From contig JANQYI010000009.1 in assembly GCA_030728985.1 (NCBI GenBank), forward strand, positions 124,001 to 188,000: a stretch of DNA of 64,000 nucleotides, given 5' to 3'. The position numbers and the translations under genes are program-made. This DNA is from Burkholderiaceae bacterium. Its GTDB lineage: Bacteria; Pseudomonadota; Gammaproteobacteria; Burkholderiales; Burkholderiaceae_B. Below, piece by piece: positions 19,668 through 30,813 of the stretch. A model generated the notes under the pieces. It searched no databases. It was given only the letters and a program-made list of their open reading frames with translations, and was not told where the DNA came from. The number at the start of each line of letters is the position of its first letter. The stretch's first letter is position 1.

Positions 19668-20834
19668 ATGACTGAGTCTACGCAGCAAGAAAATCCCCGA
19701 ACCGGCCCCTTCGCCGGTCTCGTGGTGATCGAATTAGGTAATAGCGTTGCCGCACCGTTCGCCGGTCAAATTCTCGGTGAACTCGGTGCCCGGGTCATCA
19801 AAATTGAAAAAGCTGATGGCGACGATGCCCGTCGCTGGGGACCTCCTTTCTGGGAAGGGTCTTCTCCTTTTTTTCAGGCACTGAATCGCAACAAAAAATC
19901 AGTAGTGTGTGATCTACGTGATCCGCAGCAAATCCAAGAGCTCAAACAATACATCTGCGATCATGCAGATATTGTGATCCAAAATTTGCGGCCTGGGCAC
20001 GTAGAAAAACTAGGCCTCGATGCCGACAGTCTTTTGGCTCAACAACCTCGGCTTATCTATTGCAATCTAGGCGCATTTGGCAAAGTAGGTCCGCTCAAGG
20101 ATCGCCCTGGCTACGACCCGCTGATGCAGGCGTTCGGTGGGATTATGAGCACGACAGGTGAGCCTGGTCGCCCTTCGGTTCGCGTGGGCGCCTCGATTGT
20201 TGACATGGGCACGGGCATGTGGGGCATCATCGGCATCCTGACTGCACTACTCGAGCGTCAACAATCAGGGGTCGGTAAAGTCATCGACGTCTCGCTCTAT
20301 GAAACCGCCACAACCTGGGTGTCCCTGCTCGCCGCGCAATATCTCTCAAACGGCGAGGTCGCGGCCAAACAAGGCTCTGGGGCCTCAGGTATTGTTCCCT
20401 ACAAAGGCTATATGACAAGCGATGGCGAGTTGGTCATCGCCGCGGGCAGCGATGCACTTTTCAAAGCGCTCTCCACAACCGTCGGCAAGCCCGAGTGGGC
20501 GGCCGACCCGCGCTTTATTGACAATCCCCGTCGCGTTGAAAATCAGGTGGAGCTCTACGCTATGATCGATGCTCTCATTGTCACCCAACCTACCGACTAT
20601 TGGGTCGAGCAACTCGAAGCCGCAGGCGTGCCCTGCGCACCCGTGAATAACCTTGCACAAATGGTCGCGCACCCACAAACCCAGGCACTCGGTTTGATGC
20701 AAGACGTCCCAGGGACTGGGATGCGCTTTATCGGTCTGCCGATTAGCTTTGACGGCGTCAGACCAAAACCTTACGCCGCACCGCCCAAACTCGGTGAACA
20801 CTCTGCATTGATCTCCAAAAGGAACGCAACATGA
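19668..20834 (+). CDS. CaiB/BaiF family CoA transferase
   Basis: FAGLVVIELGNSVAAPFAGQILGELGARVIKIEKADGDDARRWGPP, FFQALNRNKKSVVCDLRD. Confidence 0.95.
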   Translation: MTESTQQENPRTGPFAGLVVIELGNSVAAPFAGQILGELGARVIKIEKADGDDARRWGPPFWEGSSPFFQALNRNKKSVVCDLRDPQQIQELKQYICDHADIVIQNLRPGHVEKLGLDADSLLAQQPRLIYCNLGAFGKVGPLKDRPGYDPLMQAFGGIMSTTGEPGRPSVRVGASIVDMGTGMWGIIGILTALLERQQSGVGKVIDVSLYETATTWVSLLAAQYLSNGEVAAKQGSGASGIVPYKGYMTSDGELVIAAGSDALFKALSTTVGKPEWAADPRFIDNPRRVENQVELYAMIDALIVTQPTDYWVEQLEAAGVPCAPVNNLAQMVAHPQTQALGLMQDVPGTGMRFIGLPISFDGVRPKPYAAPPKLGEHSALISKRNAT

Positions 20835-21631
20835 GTACTTTTCCCACTTACGAAACCATTGCCACAGAGATGGTGAGCACCCATGTGCTCAAGGTCACCC
20901 TCAACCGCCCACAAGTCGGCAACGCAATCAACACCCAAACCGGTCACGATTTGCTGGATCTCTGGAATCGGCTGACAGCCGATGCCGGCGAAGTGCGTTG
21001 CATCGTGCTGACGGGTGCGGGCGAAAAGATTTTCTGTGCCGGTGGCGATCTTAAAGAGCGCAATGGCATGACCAAGCGTCAATGGACACTGCAGCACGAG
21101 CTATTTGAGCGCATGTACTGGACGCTTGTGGATCTGCCTGTCCCCGTCATTGCGGCGGTCAACGGTCATGCGTATGCAGGCGGCCTAGAAATGGCACTTT
21201 CCTGTGACTTTATTTATGCCAGCCATGCCGCACGCTTTGCCTTGACCGAGGTCACGCTCGGCATCATGCCAGGCGCTGGTGGCACACAAAACTTGCCACG
21301 CGCGATTGGCGAGCGTCGCGCCAAAGAAATTTTAATGACGGGCAAGCCCTTTAGCGCGCAACAAGCGAGTGACTATGGTTTGATCAATGCCATCCTAGAA
21401 CCCAGTGAAGTCTTGGCCAAGGCGATCGAAACAGCCGAGGTGATTGCGGCTAATGCCCCACTTTCTGTCCGCCAAATCAAGAAATCTGTGCGTTATGGCG
21501 GTCAAATGGAGTTACGTACTGCTTTTCGCTTTGAAATCGAGGCGTATAACCATCTCATCGACACCGAAGACCGCATGGAAGGTGTCGCGGCATTTAACGA
21601 AAAGCGTAAAGCGAATTTCAAAGGCTGTTAA
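20831..21631 (+). CDS. Enoyl-CoA hydratase/isomerase family protein
   Basis: VTLNRPQVGNAIN, GAGEKIFCAGGDLKER, AAVNGHAYAGGLEMALSCDFIYAS; overlaps the CoA transferase gene. Confidence 0.93.
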   Translation: MSTFPTYETIATEMVSTHVLKVTLNRPQVGNAINTQTGHDLLDLWNRLTADAGEVRCIVLTGAGEKIFCAGGDLKERNGMTKRQWTLQHELFERMYWTLVDLPVPVIAAVNGHAYAGGLEMALSCDFIYASHAARFALTEVTLGIMPGAGGTQNLPRAIGERRAKEILMTGKPFSAQQASDYGLINAILEPSEVLAKAIETAEVIAANAPLSVRQIKKSVRYGGQMELRTAFRFEIEAYNHLIDTEDRMEGVAAFNEKRKANFKGC

Positions 21632-21643
21632 GCGGAGCATCAC

Positions 21644-22828
21644 ATGGCAAATCCAAAACAAAATATCACCATCGAAACAGGTGAGGACTATCCTGAAATC
21701 CGCGAAGGCGTCAAACGTGTCTGTGCGGACTTTCCCGGCTCATATTGGCGTGGCCTTGAGGAAAACTTAGACTACCCGACGGAATTCGTGCAGGCCTTGA
21801 CGGCCTCAGGCTATCTGGGTGCGCTGATCCCCGAAGAGTATGGCGGCAGCGGTATGCCCCTGCGCGCAGCAGCGGTCATCCTCGAAACGATTCATTCATC
21901 GGGCTGCAACGCAGGTGCCTGCCATGCGCAGATGTACACCATGGGTACGGTCTTGCGACACGGCAGCGACGCGCAAAAGAAGAAATATCTCCCCGACATC
22001 GCCTCCGGCAAGGTGCGTCTGCAAGCATTTGGCGTGACCGAGCCCACCTCGGGCACGGACACCACCAAGCTCAAAACACGCGCCGAGCGCCAAGGAGACC
22101 ATTACGTCATTAACGGTCAAAAAGTCTGGACCTCGCGTGCTTTGCATTCTGATTTGATGTTGTTGCTGGCACGCACAACGCCGATTGATCAGTGCAAGAA
22201 AAAGAGCGAAGGCTTGTCCGTGTTTTTACTCGATATCCGCGATGGTCTGGGCAAAGGGCTTGACATTCGCCCACTCAAAGCCATGGTCAATCACCATGCG
22301 ACTGAAGTATTTTTTGACAATCTGAAAATTCCTGCAGACAACTTGATCGGCGAGGAAGGCAAAGGCTTTAAGTACATTCTTGACGGCTTGAACGCTGAAC
22401 GTATTTTGGTGTCAGCCGAAGCGATTGGCGATGCACGCTGGTTTGCGAAAACGGCAGTCGCCTATGTGAGCGAGCGTCGCGTCTTTGACCGCCCGATCGG
22501 TCAAAACCAGGCCGTTCAGTTTCCGATCGCGCGTGCACACGCGGAGACAGAAGCCGCTGACTTGGTGTTGCGCCGCGCTGCTGCGCTATTTGATGCGGGT
22601 CTACCTTGCGGGGATGAGGCCAATATGGGTAAGTTGCTGGCCTCTGATGCCACTTGGCACGCGGCCGAAGCTTGTCTGCAAAGCCATGGCGGTTTTGGCT
22701 ATGCCAAGGAATACGATGTTGAGCGCAAGTGGCGAGAAACCCGCTTGTTCCAGATCGCGCCGATTTCAACCAATCTGGTGTTGTCCTACATTGGCGAACA
22801 CATGATGGGCATGCCACGCTCGTTTTAA
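21644..22828 (+). CDS. Acyl-CoA dehydrogenase family protein
   Basis: AFGVTEPTSGTDTTKLKTRAER, VINGQKVWTSRA, QSHGGFGYAKEYDVERKWRETRLFQIAPISTNL. Confidence 0.93.
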   Translation: MANPKQNITIETGEDYPEIREGVKRVCADFPGSYWRGLEENLDYPTEFVQALTASGYLGALIPEEYGGSGMPLRAAAVILETIHSSGCNAGACHAQMYTMGTVLRHGSDAQKKKYLPDIASGKVRLQAFGVTEPTSGTDTTKLKTRAERQGDHYVINGQKVWTSRALHSDLMLLLARTTPIDQCKKKSEGLSVFLLDIRDGLGKGLDIRPLKAMVNHHATEVFFDNLKIPADNLIGEEGKGFKYILDGLNAERILVSAEAIGDARWFAKTAVAYVSERRVFDRPIGQNQAVQFPIARAHAETEAADLVLRRAAALFDAGLPCGDEANMGKLLASDATWHAAEACLQSHGGFGYAKEYDVERKWRETRLFQIAPISTNLVLSYIGEHMMGMPRSF

Positions 22829-22862
22829 ACACTCAAAATAAAATTGTGCGGGAGACAAAAAT

Positions 22863-24236
22863 ATGACTATAGGATTAACCCAAGCACTTGCTGAGTTTGT
22901 GGCAAAGCCGACCTTCGGCGGCCAAGAACAAGCGGCCTATGCCGTTGCTAAAACTGGTTTTATCGACACGATTGCCACCATGATGGCCGGCCATCGCGAG
23001 CCCGTGGTTGACGTTGTACGACAGTTTTTCGCCCAAACCACGACGCCGGCCGAGTCACCCGTACCGTTTTTAGGTACGCTGCATCCCGCGGCGCAAGCGG
23101 CCTTTATCAATGCGGTCGCAGGACACGCCTTGGACTATGACGATGTCGCGATTTCTGGGCATCCCAGCACTGTGCTAGTCCCTGCTATTTTGGCCGAAGG
23201 TCACAAGCTCAACCGCTCTGGCCTGGACGCTGTACGCGCCTACATCGTGGGCTACGAAGTCTGGGCCGAGCTTGTGAGCCGCGAACCTGAGCAGTATCAC
23301 CTCAAAGGTTGGCATCCGACTGGTGTGTTTGGTGCCGTAGGTGCAGCTGCTGCTGTGGCTTACCTCAACAAGCTATCTGTAGATGAAGCGCGTCAAGCGC
23401 TGGCCATCTCCGCGAGTCTTGCGAGCGGTTTGGTCGCGAACTTTGGCACCATGACCAAACCCTTTCACGCAGGTCGTGCGGCCTCGCACGGTATTGATGC
23501 GGTGCGCTTGTCTCAACTAGGCATGACCTCGGCACCCGATGTGTTTGAACATCCTGCTGGCTATTTGTTTGCGCTTTCTTTGTCCGGCCGCGCGGACCTC
23601 AAGCGTCCCGCTGATACTTTGGGCAAGACTTTGCGGATTTTGGATAGTGGCTTGTCAATCAAACGTTATCCGGTCTGCTACTCCAGTCACCGCAGCATCG
23701 ATGGCGTATTGGCAATTGTGGAACGTGAAAACCTCAAGGCCGAGGACATTAGTAAGGTCCATTTGACGATGGGTCCCGCGCAAGCCTCAATGTTGCGTAA
23801 CAAACATCCCGTGACAGGGCTTGAGGCCAAGTTTAGTGCCCAGTTTGCAGTGGCCTCCGCCGTGGTGGCACGCCAGGTCGGTTTATCCCAATTGACAGAC
23901 GCGTTTGCCACACGCCCCGATGTTTCAGAGCTATACGGCAAGGTGAGTGTGACGACGGTAAACACGGTGTGTCCGTTAGAGCCTGCCTTTGCATTGACAG
24001 ACCGCGTTGTCATCGAAACAAAGAATGGAAAAACGTTTGACTCAGGTGAAATTCGTTTCCCTCTGGGTAATGCAAAAAACCCCATTGATGCCGCCGGTTT
24101 AAAGGCAAAATTTATGGATTGCGTCGCGACGGGCAAAGCCGAAAATCCGGCGATGCATGGCGCAGATGCCGGCCTCTATGACCGCATCGCGGGCCTAGAG
24201 AATCTCCCTAGCGTGCAAAGTCTATTTGGCAAATAG
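22863..24236 (+). CDS. MmgE/PrpD family protein (second copy)
   Basis: GHALDYDDVAISGHPSTVLVPAILAEG, GLVANFGTMTKPFHAGRAASHGIDAVRL. Confidence 0.92.
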   Translation: MTIGLTQALAEFVAKPTFGGQEQAAYAVAKTGFIDTIATMMAGHREPVVDVVRQFFAQTTTPAESPVPFLGTLHPAAQAAFINAVAGHALDYDDVAISGHPSTVLVPAILAEGHKLNRSGLDAVRAYIVGYEVWAELVSREPEQYHLKGWHPTGVFGAVGAAAAVAYLNKLSVDEARQALAISASLASGLVANFGTMTKPFHAGRAASHGIDAVRLSQLGMTSAPDVFEHPAGYLFALSLSGRADLKRPADTLGKTLRILDSGLSIKRYPVCYSSHRSIDGVLAIVERENLKAEDISKVHLTMGPAQASMLRNKHPVTGLEAKFSAQFAVASAVVARQVGLSQLTDAFATRPDVSELYGKVSVTTVNTVCPLEPAFALTDRVVIETKNGKTFDSGEIRFPLGNAKNPIDAAGLKAKFMDCVATGKAENPAMHGADAGLYDRIAGLENLPSVQSLFGK

Positions 24237-24272
24237 TCCTGCAGGCGCCGATGCTGTAGTCCACGGAGCGAA

Positions 24273-25841
24273 ATGAGTCAAAGCGTCGTGTGGTTTAAAA
24301 AGGACTTGCGCGTCCATGATCACGCTGCATTGACTGCCGCTGTCAAACGGGGGCGTGTCTGTTGTCTTTACATCATCGAGCCGAGTCTCTGGCGCAGTCC
24401 CGATGCCTCGACGCAGCACTACGAATTTACGCTTGAAAGTCTTCGCGATCTCTATGTCGCGATTAAAAAACTCGGTGGACAATTACACGTTGTCACCGGC
24501 GAGGCCCTTGACGCCTTGCAGCGTCTGCATGCACTGATGCCGTTTGATGCGCTGTTTTCACATCAAGAAACAGGAAATGCGCTCAGTTATACGCGGGATA
24601 TTGCCGTCGGCAAATGGTGCCGTCAACAAGGCATTAGCTGGCATGAACCGATCCAGTTTGGCGTAGTGCGACGACTACACAACCGCAATCTCTGGCAAGC
24701 CTCCTGGGAAGAGCACATGCAGCGAGACTGCCTCCCTGCCCCCACACAGATTGATGCGCTACCCTTGCCTTGGACTGAGCCACGCCCACCCAGTGCAGCG
24801 GAGCTGGGTATTGACCCACTGAATCCCCCTCGTCGACAAAAAGGGGGTCGCAAGCTTGGTCTAGACGTTCTCAATGATTTTCTGGAAATCCGAAGTGAGC
24901 AGTATCGGGGGGGTATTTCATCGCCGTTGTCGGCGCCGACAGCATGCTCCCGGATCTCACCCTATTTTACCTATGGGTGCCTGAGCATGCGCGAAGTCGT
25001 GCATGCCATGGTTGAAGTCATGGACCGCGAAAGCTCAAGAGAGAGCCGTAAATCGAAAGGGTTACGCGCGCTCATGAGCCGGCTCTACTGGCACTGTCAC
25101 TTTATTCAGAAACTCGAGTCTGAACCAGAGCTTGAATATCAAAACGTCCACCGTGGCTACGATGGTCTGCGTGAAGAGGACTGGAACGAGGCCCATTTTG
25201 CCGCGCTGAGCGAGGAACGCACAGGCTGGCCTCTGGTGGACGCCTGCGTGCTGATGCTCAAAGACACGGGTTGGATTAATTTTCGGATGAGGGCGATGAT
25301 TGTCTCGACCGCGGCTTACCCACTCTGGCTGCACTGGCGCGGAGTCGGTCAATGGCTGGCCAGACATTTTCTCGACTACGAGCCTGGTATCCACTGGAGT
25401 CAGATGCAGATGCAAGCGGGCACAACCGGCATCAATATTCCGCGCATCTACAATCCCATCAAACAGGCGCGCGACCATGATCCAAAGGGCGTCTTTGTCA
25501 GGCGTTGGATTCCAGCACTCAGGCAGGTCCCTGACACCTGGTTATTCGAGCCCTGGCACTTGACGCCCGAGATGCAACAACAGTTTGGTATCCAAGCGGA
25601 TCACAGACTTCCGATGCCTGTCGTGGATCTTGAGGCTGCCACACGCGAGTCTAAGCGCCGCCTGTACGATAGACGCAGTGACGCGGACGTCAAAGCGGGA
25701 AAAAAAGCGATTATTGAAAAACACGCCTCGCGCAAACGTTCGGATCGTGTCCAGACCGTAAGCCGACGCCGCAGCAACATCCAAGCACACACACAAACTC
25801 AAGCGCCACCACCCACGCAGCATGCTTTGGATTTTTCATGA
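24273..25841 (+). CDS. Cryptochrome/deoxyribodipyrimidine photolyase family protein with basic C-terminal tail
   Basis: [17 protein letters not shown]-terminus; FAD-binding core [29 protein letters not shown] and [22 protein letters not shown]-terminal tail rich in Arg/Lys/Gln/Thr. Confidence 0.85.
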   Translation: MSQSVVWFKKDLRVHDHAALTAAVKRGRVCCLYIIEPSLWRSPDASTQHYEFTLESLRDLYVAIKKLGGQLHVVTGEALDALQRLHALMPFDALFSHQETGNALSYTRDIAVGKWCRQQGISWHEPIQFGVVRRLHNRNLWQASWEEHMQRDCLPAPTQIDALPLPWTEPRPPSAAELGIDPLNPPRRQKGGRKLGLDVLNDFLEIRSEQYRGGISSPLSAPTACSRISPYFTYGCLSMREVVHAMVEVMDRESSRESRKSKGLRALMSRLYWHCHFIQKLESEPELEYQNVHRGYDGLREEDWNEAHFAALSEERTGWPLVDACVLMLKDTGWINFRMRAMIVSTAAYPLWLHWRGVGQWLARHFLDYEPGIHWSQMQMQAGTTGINIPRIYNPIKQARDHDPKGVFVRRWIPALRQVPDTWLFEPWHLTPEMQQQFGIQADHRLPMPVVDLEAATRESKRRLYDRRSDADVKAGKKAIIEKHASRKRSDRVQTVSRRRSNIQAHTQTQAPPPTQHALDFS

Positions 25842-26020
25842 CAACACCCTCGCCCATGCGTGGACGTAAAAAGGCAGACCTTCCGAGCAAAGTCTGTCAG
25901 CGTTGCATGCGTCCATTTACTTGGAGAAAAAAATGGGAGCGCGACTGGGAGAATGTGAAATTTTGCTCTGATCGCTGCAGGACATCCTCAGGATCTACCC
26001 ATTCTGGAGCCTCCAAGTGA
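25838..26020 (+). CDS. DUF2256 domain-containing protein
   Basis: 60 aa; [37 protein letters not shown] four-Cys DUF2256 pattern; overlaps both neighbours. Confidence 0.88.
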   Translation: MTTPSPMRGRKKADLPSKVCQRCMRPFTWRKKWERDWENVKFCSDRCRTSSGSTHSGASK

Positions 26021-27321
26021 GCACCTTGATTTATTGGTTTCGAAATGATCTTAGACTGCAAGACTCGCCTGCGCTGAGTAAAGCCTGTCGCGAGGCGACA
26101 CAGCTGATCCCCGTCTATGTTCTCGCGCCAGAGGAGACCTCAACACGCTGGGGTTTTGCGCGCGAAAGTCACCAGCGCAAACGGCATTTAACCGAGTCAC
26201 TTATCGCACTCGATACACAATGTCGAGAATTAGGGAGTCGTCTGCTTGTGTTGCAAGGCGATGCCTCAACGACACTCTCTGCACTGGTTCAGTTCACCCA
26301 AGCGCAAGGCATTATTTGTGAGCAAATCGCGGCTCCTGAAGAGCAAGCCGAAGTCGAGCGACTGAGAGCGCAAGGTATCAAGGTCCAGTGCGTGTGGCAG
26401 TCCACCATGCTCGAACTTACGACACTGCCCTTTACGCCACAGCACATGCCGGACGTGTTTACGCAGTTTAGGCAAAAGCTTGAAGCCAAAGGGCTGCGTG
26501 CCCGGCAGACTGTATCGAAACCTGCACAACTACCTGGTCTGGCTTCGAATCTAGAGATTGAAAGCGTCAGCTTGAGGCAGCGGCTTGAGCATCTGGGTTC
26601 GAGTTCAGAGGCAAACGGCCAGTCGCGCGCAGGGACAGCCCAAGGCCTTCAACACTTGGATCATTACTTCGCAGACGAACTCCCCCACACCTATAAGCAA
26701 ACCCGCAATCAGCTCTCTGGCGCAGACTACTCGACACGCTTTTCAACATGGCTGGCGACCGGCGCACTCTCGGCACCCATGATTGTTGAGCGACTCACGC
26801 AGTACGAAGCCAGCCGGGGTGCCAACGAGGGTACCTACTGGATCTGGTTTGAACTGGTTTGGCGGGATTATTTCCGTTTCTTGCATCTGAAATACGGTCG
26901 TGCGCTTTACTTTCGCGAAGGACTACGCAAGCCCGATCCAGGCAGTGAAGTACCAAGTCTTGCCGAGCCCACCAGTGGCATCGCGCTCAAACTCTTTGAG
27001 CAATGGACGCAAGGCAGAACAAAAAATGCGCTCGTCAATGCGGGAATGAACGAACTCGCTGCAACAGGAAAAATGTCCAATCGCATGCGTCAGATTGTCG
27101 CAAGCTATTTGATTTACGACTTAAGAATCGACTGGAGAGCCGGGGCGGCTTGGTTTGAGTCACAACTCTTGGATTACGACGTCTACAGCAATCAGGGCAA
27201 CTGGCTGTATATCGCAGGCTTGGGGACGGATCCGAGAGGCGGTCGACGCATGAATTTGGACAAACAAGCGCTGGAACATGACCCCCAGGGGCTTTATCGC
27301 AAACAATGGGCACAGACATGA
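26017..27321 (+). CDS. DASH-family cryptochrome
   Basis: [72 protein letters not shown] (cry-DASH signature). Confidence 0.9.
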   Translation: MSTLIYWFRNDLRLQDSPALSKACREATQLIPVYVLAPEETSTRWGFARESHQRKRHLTESLIALDTQCRELGSRLLVLQGDASTTLSALVQFTQAQGIICEQIAAPEEQAEVERLRAQGIKVQCVWQSTMLELTTLPFTPQHMPDVFTQFRQKLEAKGLRARQTVSKPAQLPGLASNLEIESVSLRQRLEHLGSSSEANGQSRAGTAQGLQHLDHYFADELPHTYKQTRNQLSGADYSTRFSTWLATGALSAPMIVERLTQYEASRGANEGTYWIWFELVWRDYFRFLHLKYGRALYFREGLRKPDPGSEVPSLAEPTSGIALKLFEQWTQGRTKNALVNAGMNELAATGKMSNRMRQIVASYLIYDLRIDWRAGAAWFESQLLDYDVYSNQGNWLYIAGLGTDPRGGRRMNLDKQALEHDPQGLYRKQWAQT

Positions 27322-28847
27322 CAACACTTCGCTTAGTCCTAGGTGATCAACTCAATCCCACACACAGCTGGTTTTCCAAAGTCGATCCCAATGTCGTCTA
27401 TACCTTGATGGAAATGCGTCAAGAAACAGACTATGTGGTGCATCATGCCCAAAAGGTCCTAGCGATTTTCGCGGGGATGCGTGACCTATCGGCACTGCTT
27501 GAGTCTCAAGGGCATCGCGTCCACTACCTCGCCATCGATGACGCTAAAAATACGCAGTCTCTGACACTCAACCTTGAAAAATTATTCAAGCAATATAAAT
27601 GTACGCGCTTTGAATATCAACAACCGGACGAGTGGCGCTTGGACGCGCAACTTGAAACCTTTAGTCAACGCTTAAAGATCACGGTGCAGATGTGCGACAG
27701 CGAACATTTTTTCACTACCCGTCACGAGGCCGGAGAGATCTTTAAAGGTCAAAAAAGCTGGCTGATGGAACGGTTTTATCGCCAGATGCGGACCAAACAC
27801 AAGGTCCTTATGCTCGATGCTAAGAAACCCGTCGAAGGGCAATGGAACTTTGATCACGAAAATCGCAAGCGGTGGACCGGCACCCCTCCAGAGCCAAAAG
27901 ACCACAGGACCCAACACGATCACTCTGCCTTATGGCAGATCATTGAAACAGCGGGTATCCAAACAATGGGGGTACCACACGCCGCTGATTTTGCCTGGCC
28001 CTTGAACCGCCAGGAGGCCCTCGCCGATCTGGAGCGTTTTATCGAACATATTTTGCCAAACTTCGGTGACTTTCAAGATGCGATGAGCACAGGTCACTGG
28101 CGGATGTTTCACTCCCTGCTATCGTTTTCACTCAACACCAAGATGCTTAAACCGCAAGAAGTGGTGAGCCGCGCCGAACAGGCGTGGCAAGCAGGCCACA
28201 TATCGATCGCGACGGCTGAGGGTTTTATCCGGCAAATACTCGGCTGGCGCGAATACATCCGAGGCATGTACTGGCATCACATGCCAGGTTACGCGCAGCA
28301 CAATACCTTTAACCACACGACGCCCCTACCAGACTGGTTTTGGACTGGCAAGACCAAGATGCAGTGTCTCTCAGACTCGATTGGCCAGTCTTTGGAGCAT
28401 GCGTATGGGCACCACATCCAACGTCTCATGGTCATTGGGAATTTTTCTCTGCTCGCAGGACTCGACCCCGCTTCCTTGCATCGCTGGTACCTGGGGATTT
28501 ATATCGATGCGTTTGAGTGGGTAGAGTTGCCCAATGTGATTGGCATGAGTCAGTTCGCCGATGACGGGCTGCTGGCCACCAAACCTTATGTGTCAAGTGC
28601 GGCCTACGTCGATCGGATGAGCGACTATTGCAAAGGCTGCCATTACGACAAAAAACAACGCGAAGGTGAGCGTGCATGCCCTTACAACGCCCTGTACTGG
28701 GACTTTTTTATCCGGAACGAAGAGAAACTCTCAAAGAACTTCCGTCTCGGCATGGTGTACAGAAATATTGAAAAAATGAGTGAGGCCGCGATCGAGGGCA
28801 TCAAAGAAAAAGCTCAGGAGATTAAAGCCTCACTCAATACGTACTGA
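27318..28847 (+). CDS. phrB: FeS-type cryptochrome/photolyase (PhrB-like, (6-4) photolyase class)
   Basis: ORF track 27306..28847; start [19 protein letters not shown]. Cys-rich [27 protein letters not shown] and [18 protein letters not shown] are typical of FeS-BCP photolyases. Confidence 0.88.
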   Translation: MTTLRLVLGDQLNPTHSWFSKVDPNVVYTLMEMRQETDYVVHHAQKVLAIFAGMRDLSALLESQGHRVHYLAIDDAKNTQSLTLNLEKLFKQYKCTRFEYQQPDEWRLDAQLETFSQRLKITVQMCDSEHFFTTRHEAGEIFKGQKSWLMERFYRQMRTKHKVLMLDAKKPVEGQWNFDHENRKRWTGTPPEPKDHRTQHDHSALWQIIETAGIQTMGVPHAADFAWPLNRQEALADLERFIEHILPNFGDFQDAMSTGHWRMFHSLLSFSLNTKMLKPQEVVSRAEQAWQAGHISIATAEGFIRQILGWREYIRGMYWHHMPGYAQHNTFNHTTPLPDWFWTGKTKMQCLSDSIGQSLEHAYGHHIQRLMVIGNFSLLAGLDPASLHRWYLGIYIDAFEWVELPNVIGMSQFADDGLLATKPYVSSAAYVDRMSDYCKGCHYDKKQREGERACPYNALYWDFFIRNEEKLSKNFRLGMVYRNIEKMSEAAIEGIKEKAQEIKASLNTY

Positions 28848-29133
28848 GCTTGTCAATCGCGCAGGCCATCATGATGTCTCGCGTCGATAAGCCGTCCGCA
28901 TCATGTGTGGTCAATACAATAGAGACTTTACTGTAGACGTTGGACCACTCGGGGTGGTGGTCCAATTTTTCTGCCAGGATCGCGACACGCGTCATAAAAG
29001 CAAAGGCTTCGCTAAAGTCTTTGAAATGCCAACTGCGGGACAACCGCCCACCTGCTGTGGCATCGTAATGCCAGGCCGGACAGGTCGCGCAGGCAGCCTC
29101 GAGTTCACTTGACTGCAATCGGGCAATACTCAT
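28834..29133 (-). CDS. phhB: 4a-hydroxytetrahydrobiopterin (pterin-4a-carbinolamine) dehydratase
   Basis: ORF track 28834..29139; [54 protein letters not shown] is the PCD/DCoH pattern. Confidence 0.92.
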   Translation of the reverse strand: MSIARLQSSELEAACATCPAWHYDATAGGRLSRSWHFKDFSEAFAFMTRVAILAEKLDHHPEWSNVYSKVSIVLTTHDADGLSTRDIMMACAIDKLSTY

Positions 29134-29146
29134 GATCATTCCCCTT

Positions 29147-30361
29147 TTAGGAAATCTGTGTATTAGAAGGATCTGGCTCGCGTGGGAGCAACATCACAAT
29201 CAACGCTGTACACGCGGCAAAGCCAGCCATCACTAACAGCATGAAATCAAATCCAAAACTTTTGACCGAGGGACCAATGGCCCAGACCGCGATCGAACTC
29301 AGCCCCAAGGATATCGCCAGCCGGATACCCGCTACTCGTGAACGCATCCTGTCATCCACATAGCGCACAACCATCACGTCCACAAAAGGCACCGCGCCAA
29401 AGATGAAGACCATCACGCCCAACAAGGCGGCGAACAACCACCATCCTTGCGCATGCGATGCGAGTAAAAACAAAGGGATCTGAAGCAAAACAATCCCAAG
29501 AAAGATTGGACGGATGGCGAAACGGTCGAGCAATTTGCCAACAATGACTTGCATGAGTGAAGCCACCACGTAAATCACGGCCAACATGACGCCCAGGGTC
29601 GCGGGGTCTTCGATAATTCCTTTAAAACGTTCAAGCAACAGTTGACCATTGCCATTGGTCGTAAAATTAAACAATACACTCCCCGTCGCCGCGCTCACCG
29701 TCATCACTGCCAGCACCCGCGCGATCAGCGCCGGAGGAAACTTGACCTTGGCGGACGCTCTGCGTTTGGCGGGCGCTTCGGTTTCTGATGGGCACACATA
29801 GGCAAACCAGATTCCACAAGCGATAGAAAACACGGCTGGGATGGCAAAGGCAGCGCGCCATCCCAGCCACTTGATCAAAAAACCACTGACCACTGCGGCG
29901 AGTGCCACGCCCATGTTGCCGGCGAGCCCATTGATGCCAATCACATAGCCCGGATTGGCGGACTGTTGCACCAGGAAAGGAATACCCACGGGATGATAAA
30001 TCGAGGCAAAGGCGCCGACCAGTGTGAGCGCCGCACCCATTTGCCAGGCGTTTTGGCTCAATGCGGCAAGCAACGTGGAGGCGCCGATGCCAACAAAAAA
30101 CACCACCATCATGCGTCGACGGCCCCAAAGGTCACCGAGACGCCCCGAGGGAATCGAGCCCAAACCAAATAGGACGAAAGCACCCACACCATAAGGCATC
30201 AGATCTTCCCAGCTGTCAAAGCCGAAATCGATTGCGATCACGCCCACCGAAGCCGCAAAAATCAGCAAGAACATGTGGTCTAAGCCATGGCCCACGTTGA
30301 GAAGCAAGCGCACAGCCAGCGAATGGTCTTGTACTTGCATAGAAGAATCAGTGGCGCTCAT
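29147..30361 (-). CDS. MFS transporter
   Basis: 404 aa, about 12 hydrophobic segments; [23 protein letters not shown] loop motif. Confidence 0.9.
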   Translation of the reverse strand: MSATDSSMQVQDHSLAVRLLLNVGHGLDHMFLLIFAASVGVIAIDFGFDSWEDLMPYGVGAFVLFGLGSIPSGRLGDLWGRRRMMVVFFVGIGASTLLAALSQNAWQMGAALTLVGAFASIYHPVGIPFLVQQSANPGYVIGINGLAGNMGVALAAVVSGFLIKWLGWRAAFAIPAVFSIACGIWFAYVCPSETEAPAKRRASAKVKFPPALIARVLAVMTVSAATGSVLFNFTTNGNGQLLLERFKGIIEDPATLGVMLAVIYVVASLMQVIVGKLLDRFAIRPIFLGIVLLQIPLFLLASHAQGWWLFAALLGVMVFIFGAVPFVDVMVVRYVDDRMRSRVAGIRLAISLGLSSIAVWAIGPSVKSFGFDFMLLVMAGFAACTALIVMLLPREPDPSNTQIS

Positions 30362-30385
30362 CTTGGTTTAGCTTCTTTTGTGATT

Positions 30386-30811
30386 TTAGGCGCGACCAAT
30401 AATGGACGCGGTCAACATAAGCTCCTCGAGGAGCGCGAGCGACACCACGCCAGAAACCGAGTAGGGATCGAGCTCAGGCTGCTCTGAATACTTGAGTACG
30501 ATTGAAGTATTGAGCTTGGAGAGATTGACCTTGCCCATCGTCCAGCCGCCAAAACGCCTTTCCGTGATTTCCTCATAGTGCAGCAACACGACGTCTTTGT
30601 GCCGCGTGTCGCGAATGATGTGGGCATACAACTCGTTGACTTGCTTACGTCCACCTTCGATGGCCTGAAGATAAATTCCACCGCCATAGCAAAGAATACC
30701 CGTGATGCCATTGGTAATATTGTGTTGGCGCGAAGAATCCAGAATCGAATCCGTTTCCTCGTTCACGTTGGGATCAAGTGCGCGACTGACATACAACAAA
30801 CGTACCAACAT
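30386..30811 (-). CDS. BLUF domain-containing blue-light sensor
   Basis: LVRLLYVSRALDPN...ILDSSRQHNITNGITGILCYGGGIYLQAIEGGRKQVNELYAHIIRDTRHKDVVLLHYEEITERRFGGWTMG, a canonical short BLUF (Tyr, Asn, Gln retained). Confidence 0.92.
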   Translation of the reverse strand: MLVRLLYVSRALDPNVNEETDSILDSSRQHNITNGITGILCYGGGIYLQAIEGGRKQVNELYAHIIRDTRHKDVVLLHYEEITERRFGGWTMGKVNLSKLNTSIVLKYSEQPELDPYSVSGVVSLALLEELMLTASIIGRA

Positions 30812-30813
30812 GA

